From: JBEAUL01 sp041161475
Lineage (GTDB): Bacteria > Pseudomonadota > Gammaproteobacteria > UBA6186 > Azoamicaceae
Length of the DNA stretch: 6,377 nucleotides
Assembly: GCA_041161475.1 (NCBI GenBank)
Contig: JBEAUL010000071.1
Span: forward strand, 1 to 6,377
Reading direction: 5' to 3'
Shown in pieces: positions 1 to 6,073 of this stretch. The translations under genes and the position numbers were made by a program. Position 1 is the first letter of the stretch, and each line of letters opens with the position of its first letter. The notes below the pieces were generated by a model, which saw only the letters and a list, made by a program, of their open reading frames with translations, made no database searches and was not told the DNA's origin.

Positions 1-900
1 ACCTAGAACTCCAAGCATACTTGCAGAGGCTTCTTGTTTTGCGCATAAACAAGCTACCGCTGTTACAAATAAGACAACAAACAAAACTTCAATAATCATT
101 CTAGGCAAGGCATTTGTTGTATTGTGAATGGCCTGTATTCTATATTTTTTAAATGAATAATATTTATAATAATTAACGAAAGACTCTCTTTTTCCTAATA
201 AAATAATCTCTTTAAATGCATGAAAAAATTGCATAAGATTTTTTTCTGTATATACGCTAGCTTCCTGCATTCTTTTACCCCATCGGTAAAATAACGGAAA
301 GAGTCCTTTTATTACAGTTAACGCAAAAATAATCCCTATACCAAAAGCAATAAAAGCCAAAGAAGGGTTCATAACAATAATTGTTATAATCAAAAAAGCA
401 AACACAATGCCTTCCGATATAATACTAGCAAGCGCAAGCATCCCTTTCGAAAAGGTGTACTCCGCATCACTAGATACAACCTGAATACCTAAAGCTGAAT
501 TTCTAGTTAAATAAAAGCTATACTCTGCTTGCGCATAACGATTTAATAATTTATTTTTAAAGTCATAATTCATTTTTTGAATTGAAAAATTCTGATAAAA
601 TGTTTCACAAGCCGTAATACAATTTTTTATAAAATAAATTAATCCACAGCCAATAGCCACCATTAAAACTATGCGTGCTGAAGATAAATTATCTTCAAAA
701 CCAAACTTTGACAGATATTTTTGCCCAACTTCAGGCGCGTTTAAAACTTGAGCAAACACGATAATAACTGAGGCTGTGATAACCTCCAATACAGAGGTAC
801 ACAAGGCAAAAGCCACAATACCTAGCCACTTGAATTTTTCTTCTCGTGTGAGTAGCAGGCGAAGCTTTTGAATAGCTGAAAAAATGGAGGGGGTTGACAT
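1..900 (-). CDS. PglK-like ABC flippase, N-terminal membrane domain (partial, runs off left edge)
   Basis: The reading frame starts at ATG 900-898 and stays open for 300 codons to base 1, so the C-terminal part lies outside the window. An in-frame TAA at 912-910 fixes this ATG as the first possible start; there is no clear Shine-Dalgarno sequence. Hydrophobic segments fall near residues 26-50, 75-93, 155-176, 180-202 and 268-287, as expected for the first five helices of an ABC exporter. The stretch around residues 224-282, with the motif NALPRMIIEVLF, resembles the matching part of PglK, which flips lipid-linked oligosaccharide across the inner membrane. The ATP-binding domain (Walker A, signature, Walker B) should follow beyond base 1 and is not seen. 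The gene is AT-rich: three 60-base lines counted gave about 32% G+C, against about half in counted lines of the epimerase and dut. It is divergent from the sugar-nucleotide genes, which fits an export role in the same glycan pathway. Flippase family is fairly sure; substrate is unknown. Confidence 0.82.
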   Translation of the reverse strand, partial: MSTPSIFSAIQKLRLLLTREEKFKWLGIVAFALCTSVLEVITASVIIVFAQVLNAPEVGQKYLSKFGFEDNLSSARIVLMVAIGCGLIYFIKNCITACETFYQNFSIQKMNYDFKNKLLNRYAQAEYSFYLTRNSALGIQVVSSDAEYTFSKGMLALASIISEGIVFAFLIITIIVMNPSLAFIAFGIGIIFALTVIKGLFPLFYRWGKRMQEASVYTEKNLMQFFHAFKEIILLGKRESFVNYYKYYSFKKYRIQAIHNTTNALPRMIIEVLFVVLFVTAVACLCAKQEASASMLGVLG

Positions 901-982
901 ATAATTGAGTTAGCTTATTTTACCACGGCTACCGCAGTCCAGGTGAAAACCAAGACCACTGTGAATAAAGACCCTTATTGGG

Positions 983-1001
983 TTGTCCAGAGGGTATAAT
1001 C
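983..1001 (+). promoter_or_regulatory. Candidate promoter -10 region, first TATAAT
   Basis: A perfect TATAAT lies at 995-1000, preceded by a TTG at 983-985. At the usual 17-base spacing the -35 position reads CCCTTA (972-977), a poor match, so an activator or a different start would be needed. A related motif occurs 47 bases downstream. If used, transcription would start near 1007 and run through the short ORFs into the epimerase operon. Confidence 0.35.
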
Positions 1002-1029
1002 TAGCAAATTGAGGCTTTAATGTATACAC

Positions 1030-1049
1030 TTGCCTTGGGTGTTATAATC
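1030..1049 (+). promoter_or_regulatory. Candidate extended -10 promoter, second TATAAT
   Basis: TATAAT at 1043-1048 is preceded by TG at 1040-1041, giving the extended -10 pattern TGnTATAAT, which can work without a good -35 box. The -35 position (ATGTAT at 1020-1025) is weak. The surrounding motif, TTG then GGGT then TATAATC, echoes the one at 983-1001. This is the better of the two candidates for driving the epimerase operon, leaving a leader of about 150 bases. Confidence 0.4.
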
Positions 1050-1162
1050 GACACAAGCGCGCAAGTTATTGAATTAACTTTACGTTCTTCCTGTCACTAC
1101 AAATGACAGCAATATCCCCTTCAACCCAATCGCCCACTAGCCAAAAAAACGCATATCCGGTA

Positions 1163-1194
1163 TATTGGTGCCATCTAATGAGCATGAAGTACGG
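1163..1194 (+). repeat. Imperfect direct repeat, copy A
   Basis: TATTGGTGC (1163-1171), 13 bases, then TGAAGTACGG (1185-1194). The same two blocks at the same 13-base spacing recur at 3471-3502; by eye 23 of 32 positions agree without gaps. This copy ends 12 bases before the epimerase start codon. Confidence 0.65.
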
Positions 1195-1206
1195 GACCCT
1201 TAATAT

Positions 1207-2175
1207 ATGGCAACTCTAGTCACCGGCGCCGCTGGATTTATCGGCTTTCATACTTGTCAGGCTCTATTGGCCCAGGGAGAAAAAGTTATCGGGCTAGATA
1301 ATTTAAACAACTATTACGATGTGTCGCTCAAAGAAGCCCGCCTTAAAGAACTCTTGCCTTACCCCAACTTTTCTTTTCATAAATTAGATCTCACAGATAG
1401 AGATGCCATTCTTGCATTGGCAAATGCCTCACCGGCCATTGACAATATTGTGCATTTAGCGGCCCAAGCTGGGGTGCGTTACTCCATAGAAAACCCTTTT
1501 GCCTATGCCGATGCCAATCTTATCGGGTATCTGAATATCCTAGAACTGGGTCGTCGATTACCCGGCTTAAAACATTTGGTATATGCCAGCAGCTCATCTG
1601 TGTATGGCGCAAATCAAAAATTGCCTTTTTCTGTGCACGATCCAGTCGATCAACCCATGTCCCTGTACGCCGCAACCAAGCGTGCAAACGAATTAATGGG
1701 TTATACCTATGCCCATCTGTACAAAATTCCCCTCACAGGGCTTAGATTTTTTACCGTTTATGGTCCCTGGGGCAGGCCCGATATGTCGGCTTTTATTTTT
1801 ACAAAGGCCATTTTAAACGACAAACCCATACCCGTCTTTAATCATGGCGATATGCGTCGTAATTTTACCTACATTGCGGATATTGTGCAGGGTGTGATTC
1901 GTTGTTTACAAAACCCCCCGACCAATAACCCAAGCCATCGGGTGTATAACATTGGCAACAATACATCGGTAGCACTGATGGATTTTATCGGACATTTAGA
2001 ACAACATCTGGGCAAAAAAGCGCATATCGATTACCAACCCATGCAACCCGGTGATGTCAAAGAAACCATTGCAGATATTTCGGATACCCAGCGTGATTTT
2101 GGATTTGAACCAACCACCCAAGTAGCGGTAGGATTGGGGCACTTTACCAAGTGGTATCGCGCTTACTATGGATAA
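1207..2175 (+). CDS. UDP-uronate 4-epimerase (UDP-glucuronate 4-epimerase-like), NAD-dependent
   Basis: A 322-residue extended short-chain dehydrogenase/reductase, close to the usual length of the LpsL/CapI-type UDP-glucuronate 4-epimerases. It inverts the C4 hydroxyl of a UDP-hexuronic acid in the cytoplasm using bound NAD. The NAD-binding motif TGAAGFIG is at residues 6-13, the catalytic Ser lies within YASSSSVYG (126-134), and the Tyr154/Lys158 pair is in YAATK. The stretches LDNLNNYYD (30-38), GVRYSIENP (89-97), RFFTVYGPWGRPDM (180-193) and DMRRNFTYI (215-223) are typical of this subgroup. An in-frame TAA at 1201-1203 forces the ATG at 1207; the upstream sequence has no good ribosome binding site. 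The next gene, a UDP-HexNAc 6-dehydrogenase, follows after 14 bases and makes a uronic acid, so the true substrate may be the N-acetylated form (UDP-GlcNAcA to UDP-GalNAcA) instead of UDP-GlcA. Family assignment is strong; substrate is inference. Confidence 0.9.
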   Translation: MATLVTGAAGFIGFHTCQALLAQGEKVIGLDNLNNYYDVSLKEARLKELLPYPNFSFHKLDLTDRDAILALANASPAIDNIVHLAAQAGVRYSIENPFAYADANLIGYLNILELGRRLPGLKHLVYASSSSVYGANQKLPFSVHDPVDQPMSLYAATKRANELMGYTYAHLYKIPLTGLRFFTVYGPWGRPDMSAFIFTKAILNDKPIPVFNHGDMRRNFTYIADIVQGVIRCLQNPPTNNPSHRVYNIGNNTSVALMDFIGHLEQHLGKKAHIDYQPMQPGDVKETIADISDTQRDFGFEPTTQVAVGLGHFTKWYRAYYG

Positions 2176-2181
2176 GGGTGA
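2174..2181 (+). promoter_or_regulatory. Ribosome binding site that fixes the dehydrogenase start
   Basis: AAGGGTGA overlaps the epimerase stop codon and lies 8 bases before ATG 2190. It favours this start over the in-frame ATG at 2151, which would add 13 residues that the family lacks and overlap the epimerase gene. Confidence 0.7.
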
Positions 2182-2189
2182 ATAGTTTG

Positions 2190-3485
2190 ATGAATAAATC
2201 TCCTACTGAAACGATTGTTGTGATTGGCCTAGGATATGTGGGCTTACCTTTGGCCATCGCTTTGGCCAAACAGTTTACGGTGATCGGTTTTGATATCAAC
2301 AAAACGCGCATCAAAGAACTCAATCAAGGCTTTGATAAAACCGGAGAAATCTCATCTGAAACGCTTCGTAGCACCAGTTTACAGTTAACAGACAAAGAAG
2401 AAGTCATCTCGGGTAAAAATATTTACATTGTAACGGTACCCACGCCAGTAACACCGGATAATCAACCGGATTTAACCCCCCTTAAAAGCGCCTCGCATAT
2501 TGTCGCCAAAGCATTAAGTCCCGGCGCCATTGTCGTGTATGAAAGTACGGTTTACCCTGGTATTACCGAAGATTTTTGTGGCCCTCTTTTAGAAGCCGAT
2601 TCAGGGCTTACCTGTGGGCAAGATTTTTTTCTGGGCTATTCTCCTGAACGGATAAATCCAGGCGACTCTGTACATACTGTCAATAAAATTGTAAAAGTGA
2701 TTTCTGGTCAGACCCCAGCAGTGGTGACTAAGCTCAGCCATATTTATGGAAGCATTAATAACGACAATATATTTATTGCCAAAAATATAAAAACCGCTGA
2801 AGCAGCAAAAGTCATTGAAAATACACAGCGGGACATTAATATTGCATTTATCAATGAAGTTGCCATGATCATGAATAAACTCGGCTTATCGGTGCATGAC
2901 GTCTTGGCCGCCGCCAATACAAAATGGAACTTCTTACCCTTTCAACCGGGCTTAGTGGGTGGACACTGTATTGGCGTAGATCCATATTATTTGGCAGAGT
3001 GCGCAAAACAACTGAAACATTCCCCAGAAGTTATTTTGGCGGGCCGACAAACAAATGAATCAATGAGTGCATTTTTGGCGAATACCATTCATCAGGCCTT
3101 ACAAAAGCACCTAAACACCAAACCGCATACCCAAAAATTGCTTGTCTTAGGACTGACTTTTAAGGAAAATGTCCCCGATTTTAGAAACACAAAGGTCATT
3201 GATTTAATTCAGCACTTAGAGGCACATGGTTATCAGATTGATGTGCATGATCCTTGCGCAGACCCTGCCGATGTCAAACGATTTTTAGGCATTAACCTCA
3301 TGACTCGACTCGATGGGCTCTCCATGTACGATGGACTTATTGGTGCTGTCCCACACAATGGTTATAGGGAATTTTCGACAGAAACATTTCAAAAATTGCT
3401 AAAACCACGTGGCTTGGTTGCAGACATTAAACAATTGTGGCCCGATATGACATTACCCCCTGAATGCGCCTATTGGTGCTTATAA
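2190..3485 (+). CDS. UDP-N-acetylhexosamine 6-dehydrogenase, TviB/WbpO class
   Basis: A 431-residue cytoplasmic nucleotide-sugar dehydrogenase that oxidises C6 of a UDP-HexNAc to the uronic acid with two NAD. The N-terminal Rossmann motif is VIGLGYVGLP (11-20), followed by GFDIN (33-37). VTVPTPVTPDNQPDL (81-95), YESTVYPG (117-124) and GYSPERINPGD (149-159) are hallmarks of the UDP-GlcNAc/GalNAc branch. The central helix AAKVIENTQRDINIAF (205-220) carries Lys207 and Asn211, and GGHCIGVDPYY (257-267) carries the catalytic Cys260. GLTFKENVPDFRN (321-333) opens the C-terminal UDP-binding domain, and the protein ends in YWCL, like the YWxL ends of relatives. Full length with every key motif present. 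It lies 14 bases after the epimerase gene and is surely co-transcribed with it. Whether it uses UDP-GlcNAc or UDP-GalNAc cannot be told from sequence. It would supply an acidic amino-sugar for capsule or O-antigen. Confidence 0.92.
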   Translation: MNKSPTETIVVIGLGYVGLPLAIALAKQFTVIGFDINKTRIKELNQGFDKTGEISSETLRSTSLQLTDKEEVISGKNIYIVTVPTPVTPDNQPDLTPLKSASHIVAKALSPGAIVVYESTVYPGITEDFCGPLLEADSGLTCGQDFFLGYSPERINPGDSVHTVNKIVKVISGQTPAVVTKLSHIYGSINNDNIFIAKNIKTAEAAKVIENTQRDINIAFINEVAMIMNKLGLSVHDVLAAANTKWNFLPFQPGLVGGHCIGVDPYYLAECAKQLKHSPEVILAGRQTNESMSAFLANTIHQALQKHLNTKPHTQKLLVLGLTFKENVPDFRNTKVIDLIQHLEAHGYQIDVHDPCADPADVKRFLGINLMTRLDGLSMYDGLIGAVPHNGYREFSTETFQKLLKPRGLVADIKQLWPDMTLPPECAYWCL

Positions 3486-3502
3486 CTAAGACTGAAGTAC
3501 GG
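3471..3502 (+). repeat. Imperfect direct repeat, copy B
   Basis: TATTGGTGC (3471-3479) encodes part of the last codons of the dehydrogenase (Tyr-Trp-Cys), and TGAAGTACGG (3493-3502) lies in the gap before dut. Spacing and both blocks match copy A at 1163-1194, so the two copies bracket the epimerase-dehydrogenase pair. Confidence 0.65.
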
Positions 3503-3541
3503 TACAACTTAAATACACTTGTTGATAATAGGAAATTTTAA

Positions 3542-4063
3542 ATGATGGATACGATAGCAGACACCAGAGAACAACAACACACCGTCGCTCAAGCAATAAC
3601 AACTGCTCCATTGAGCCATTTACAAGTTAAAATTTTAGATCCAAGATTGGGCAAAAGCATTCCTTTACCCAGCTATGCCACACCCGGCTCTGCAGGGTTA
3701 GACTTGCGTGCCTGCTTAGAAAAGCCACTGCTACTGGCCCCTGGCGATTGCCAGCTGATTTCAACAGGGCTTGCGATTTATATTGAAAACCCAGGTTATG
3801 CAGGCATGATTTTACCGCGTTCTGGCTTAGGGCATAAAGGCATTGTCTTAGGTAATTTGCTTGGATTAATCGATTCAGACTATCAAGGTCCTTTAATGAT
3901 TTCTTGCTGGAACAGAGGCACAGAGGCTTTCACGATTAATATAGGGGATCGAATCGCACAATATATTGTTGTACCCGTTGTGCGTGCGCCCTTTAGCTTT
4001 GTCACCGACTTTGAAAAAACACAACGTGGTGAAGGTGGTTATGGACACACGGGTAAAGAGTAA
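3542..4063 (+). CDS. dut: dUTP diphosphatase (dUTPase)
   Basis: Trimeric dUTPase, which hydrolyses dUTP to dUMP and pyrophosphate, keeping uracil out of DNA and feeding dTMP synthesis. All five motifs are present: PGSAGLDLRA (48-57), PRSGLG (92-97), GLIDSDYQGPLMI (108-120) with the catalytic Asp111, GDRIAQ (135-140), and the P-loop-like RGEGGYGHTG (162-171), where Tyr167 takes the place of the usual stacking Phe. The core from VKILDPRLGK onward is very like the E. coli enzyme. The protein has 173 residues against about 151, because roughly 25 extra residues precede the core. ATG 3542 is chosen because AGGA (3530-3533) sits 8 bases upstream; an in-frame TTG near 3611 would give a standard-length protein but has no ribosome binding site. 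algC follows after 4 bases. The usual upstream neighbour coaBC (dfp) is absent, replaced by sugar-nucleotide genes. Confidence 0.95.
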   Translation: MMDTIADTREQQHTVAQAITTAPLSHLQVKILDPRLGKSIPLPSYATPGSAGLDLRACLEKPLLLAPGDCQLISTGLAIYIENPGYAGMILPRSGLGHKGIVLGNLLGLIDSDYQGPLMISCWNRGTEAFTINIGDRIAQYIVVPVVRAPFSFVTDFEKTQRGEGGYGHTGKE

Positions 4064-4067
4064 TCCC

Positions 4068-5483
4068 ATGATCCAAAGAACCATTCCAACAGAAATTGTG
4101 CGAGCCTATGACATTCGTGGCATAGTAGGCGTCTCTTTATATCCTGAGCACGTCTCTTATTTGGGATATGCGCTAGGACAACAGCTGAAAAACACTGGGC
4201 ACCCCTGCCAATCCATTATTGTGGGGCGAGATGGGCGATTATCCAGCCCAGCATTATTTGAAGCCTTAAGCAATGGCCTCCGCTCTGCAGGAATCTCCGT
4301 TGTTGATATTGGTCTTGTGACCTCACCCATGCTCTATTTTGCAACGCATTATTTGCATATCCCACATGGCGTAATGATTACAGGCAGTCATAACCCCACA
4401 GACTACAATGGTCTTAAAATTGTATTTGATGGCACCTCATGGTATGGAGACAGCCTTGCATCCTTAGCAGAAACTGCCAATACTGCGCTACTTAAACACA
4501 CACATTTACCAATGATTACAGGTTCAATTGAGGCCTACTCTATTGAAACCGCTTATATTGATGCGATTAAAACGGAAATTTCGCTTAAACAAGGATTAAA
4601 GTTGGTTATAGACTGCGGAAACGGCGCGGGTGGATGTGTTGCCAAAACCCTGTTTGAATCGCTGGGTTGTACTGTTGTGCCTTTGTTTTGTGAAATAGAT
4701 GGTCGTTTTCCCAATCATCATCCCGATCCGGGCCAACCTAAAAATTTAATAACATTACAAGAGACAGTGCTAAAAACAGGTGCTGATTTAGGGTTGGCTT
4801 TTGATGGCGATGCAGACAGAGTGGGCGTCGTTGATTCTGCCGGAAACATCATTTGGCCAGATCGACTGCTCATGTTATTGGCACAAGATTTACTCAGCCG
4901 TCATCCCAAAACACCCATTATTTTTGATGTCAAATGCAGTCAACAAGTGCCTGTATTTATTAAAGCCCACGATGGCATGCCACTGATGTGGAAAACCGGA
5001 CATTCTTTAATTAAAGCCAAAATGAAAGAAACCGGCGCCTTACTTGCAGGGGAATTAAGTGGACATATCTTTTTTAAAGAGCGTTGGTACGGCTTTGATG
5101 ATGGCATGTATGCTGGCGCACGCATTTTAGAAGTACTCAGCGAGGCACTCATACAGGGCAAGATTAAACACTCCGCTGAACTGTTTGGACCACTCCCCAA
5201 CAGTATCAGCACACCAGAAATTGCCTTACCTGTTGCAGAATCAGATAAATTTGCACTGGTTGAACGCTTATCTCAACAAATAGATACAACGATAGGCACG
5301 GTATCAACCATCGATGGCGTCAGAATTGATTTTTCGGACGGTTTTGGCCTAGTCCGAGCTTCTAACACCAGCGCTAACCTTATTTTACGATTTGAAGGAC
5401 AAACCCAAGCCTCTCTGGAACGTATTCAACGCCTTTTCAGAAATACCCTAGAACCCCTTTTAGGGCGACCTATTCCACTGTAG
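4068..5483 (+). CDS. algC: Phosphomannomutase/phosphoglucomutase
   Basis: A 471-residue alpha-D-phosphohexomutase that interconverts 6- and 1-phosphates of mannose and glucose through a phosphoserine, supplying precursors of GDP-mannose and UDP-glucose for LPS, exopolysaccharide and capsule. It matches Pseudomonas AlgC (463 residues) along its length. Seen: RAYDIRG (12-18), the active-site loop TGSHNP (105-110) with Ser107, the metal-binding DGDADR (246-251), the sugar-binding GELSGH (328-333), and the phosphate-binding loop RASNTS (430-435). In Pseudomonas AlgC that last loop continues with Pro; here residue 436 is Ala. The start at ATG 4068, with a weak AAAGAG before it, gives an N-terminus like that of AlgC. 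An in-frame ATG at 4041, preceded by GAAGG, would add 9 residues and overlap dut, and cannot be excluded. The 4-base gap to dut implies one transcript, probably with translational coupling. Confidence 0.94.
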   Translation: MIQRTIPTEIVRAYDIRGIVGVSLYPEHVSYLGYALGQQLKNTGHPCQSIIVGRDGRLSSPALFEALSNGLRSAGISVVDIGLVTSPMLYFATHYLHIPHGVMITGSHNPTDYNGLKIVFDGTSWYGDSLASLAETANTALLKHTHLPMITGSIEAYSIETAYIDAIKTEISLKQGLKLVIDCGNGAGGCVAKTLFESLGCTVVPLFCEIDGRFPNHHPDPGQPKNLITLQETVLKTGADLGLAFDGDADRVGVVDSAGNIIWPDRLLMLLAQDLLSRHPKTPIIFDVKCSQQVPVFIKAHDGMPLMWKTGHSLIKAKMKETGALLAGELSGHIFFKERWYGFDDGMYAGARILEVLSEALIQGKIKHSAELFGPLPNSISTPEIALPVAESDKFALVERLSQQIDTTIGTVSTIDGVRIDFSDGFGLVRASNTSANLILRFEGQTQASLERIQRLFRNTLEPLLGRPIPL

Positions 5484-5517
5484 TATGGTACCTTGGTAAA
5501 GCATGCACATAAGATCT

Positions 5518-6000
5518 TTATCTGTTATACCTGTTTTGCCTTTCAAGAGACGTAGCACAATCTAGATCGCTTTGATCTAAGGCACATGAAAACGGAGATA
5601 CTTGATTTTGCATCGATTGATATAAAATAGGAGAAGCATTTGGTTGAAAAGCCAAATTATTAACTGCGTTACTTGAACCTTCACTTTCTGGCTCATCAAA
5701 ATGATTCCTTGCTGATTTTTTCCAGCATAAGGTTAACCCTAAAGCCAGCCCCCCTAAGGCCACAGAGATGCTTACGATCACAACCCCTGTTGTGAATACG
5801 ACATTTAAATTTGCCAAAAAATTTTGTCTGGTAACCTGTTCAGCAGTCAACTCAATACTCAGGCCTTGAGTAAGGGTATGCCAAATAGCAAGCAAGTCAT
5901 TCCCTATATTAAAAAATTTGATAGCCCAAATACCCAATTGAGAAACAAGTAGGCCACCCAAAACCGTTGCGGTTACCCTAATAAATGCATTAAGCCACAT
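5518..6000 (-). CDS. Unrecognised two-helix inner-membrane protein
   Basis: I do not recognise this 160-residue protein. Two hydrophobic segments, about residues 9-30 and 68-92, are joined by a 37-residue polar loop. Lys94-Lys95 just after the second helix and Arg8 before the first suggest that both ends face the cytoplasm with the loop in the periplasm. The last 65 residues are polar and rich in Ser, Asn and Gln, look disordered, and hold two Cys (139 and 148). There is no signal-peptide cleavage pattern and no catalytic motif that I can see. ATG 6000 is supported by AGGGAG 11 bases upstream, which lies in the loop of a perfect hairpin. The frame is, however, open for 23 more codons upstream to the amber stop of the preceding gene, in the same frame. 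It converges on algC with a 34-base gap. A role in envelope biogenesis would be guesswork. Confidence 0.7.
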   Translation of the reverse strand: MWLNAFIRVTATVLGGLLVSQLGIWAIKFFNIGNDLLAIWHTLTQGLSIELTAEQVTRQNFLANLNVVFTTGVVIVSISVALGGLALGLTLCWKKSARNHFDEPESEGSSNAVNNLAFQPNASPILYQSMQNQVSPFSCALDQSDLDCATSLERQNRYNR

Positions 6001-6025
6001 AAAAATTTCGCTCCCTGAAATTTTT
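6001..6025 (-). promoter_or_regulatory. Hairpin carrying the ribosome binding site in its loop
   Basis: On the minus strand AAAAATTTC (6025-6017) and GAAATTTTT (6009-6001) form a perfect 9-bp stem around the 7-base loop AGGGAGC. The loop contains the Shine-Dalgarno-like AGGGAG, and the stem ends directly at ATG 6000. The stem is AT-rich and therefore weak, so it might modulate ribosome access, possibly with temperature, or simply present the site. Confidence 0.45.
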
Positions 6026-6049
6026 TTAGATTCAATTTCTAGACGTAGT

Positions 6050-6073
6050 AAAAAATAGTAGTATGAAAACTAC
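6050..6073 (-). terminator. Weak terminator-like hairpin
   Basis: On the minus strand GTAGT (6073-6069) and ACTAC (6062-6058) enclose a 6-base loop and are followed by TA and six T's (6055-6050). The stem overlaps the stop codon of the upstream gene. Five base pairs with only two G-C pairs is weak, so it may attenuate transcription into the membrane protein gene but would hardly stop it. Confidence 0.3.

Larger units (their letters stand above)
901..1206. other. Divergent intergenic region
   Basis: This 306-base gap separates the minus-strand flippase gene from the plus-strand epimerase gene and should carry the promoters for both. On the plus strand it holds two TATAAT hexamers (995-1000 and 1043-1048) and one copy of an imperfect repeat (1163-1194). 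On the minus strand the best -10-like hexamer is TAAAAT at 922-917, without a convincing -35 partner. Two very short ORFs (1020-1106 and 1103-1219, plus strand) are chained by an ATGA overlap, and the second runs into the epimerase gene; they are treated as a finding, not as genes. No tRNA, strong terminator or mobile-element end is visible. Confidence 0.7.

Noticed and set aside
971..983. ACCC-TTATT-GGGT hairpin in the divergent intergenic region
   Set aside because: Four base pairs are too few, and no T tract or matching operator copy is seen.
1020..1061. Possible remnant of a tsaB-like gene start (MYTLALG...DTSAQ)
   Set aside because: Only a few residues resemble the family and the frame ends after 28 codons with no further similarity.
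2151..2189. Earlier ATG for the dehydrogenase at 2151
   Set aside because: It would overlap the epimerase gene and add 13 residues before a normal family N-terminus; the good ribosome binding site serves ATG 2190.
3521..3530. GATAAT before dut as a promoter -10 box
   Set aside because: There is no fitting -35 box, and transcription would begin at or after the ribosome binding site of dut.
3966..4067. Upstream extension of algC by 34 residues into dut
   Set aside because: The extra residues come from a shifted reading of the dUTPase motifs, and AlgC relatives begin near the ATG at 4068.
3893..4084. Minus-strand ORF of 63 codons over the dut-algC junction
   Set aside because: It is antisense to two strongly conserved genes, including dUTPase motif V, and shows no family features.
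4801..5212. Short ORFs on both strands inside algC
   Set aside because: They lie in other frames of a gene whose own frame carries every catalytic motif.
5450..5468. CCCTA/TAGGG inverted repeat near the end of algC as a terminator
   Set aside because: The 5-bp stem lies within the coding sequence and no T tract follows it.
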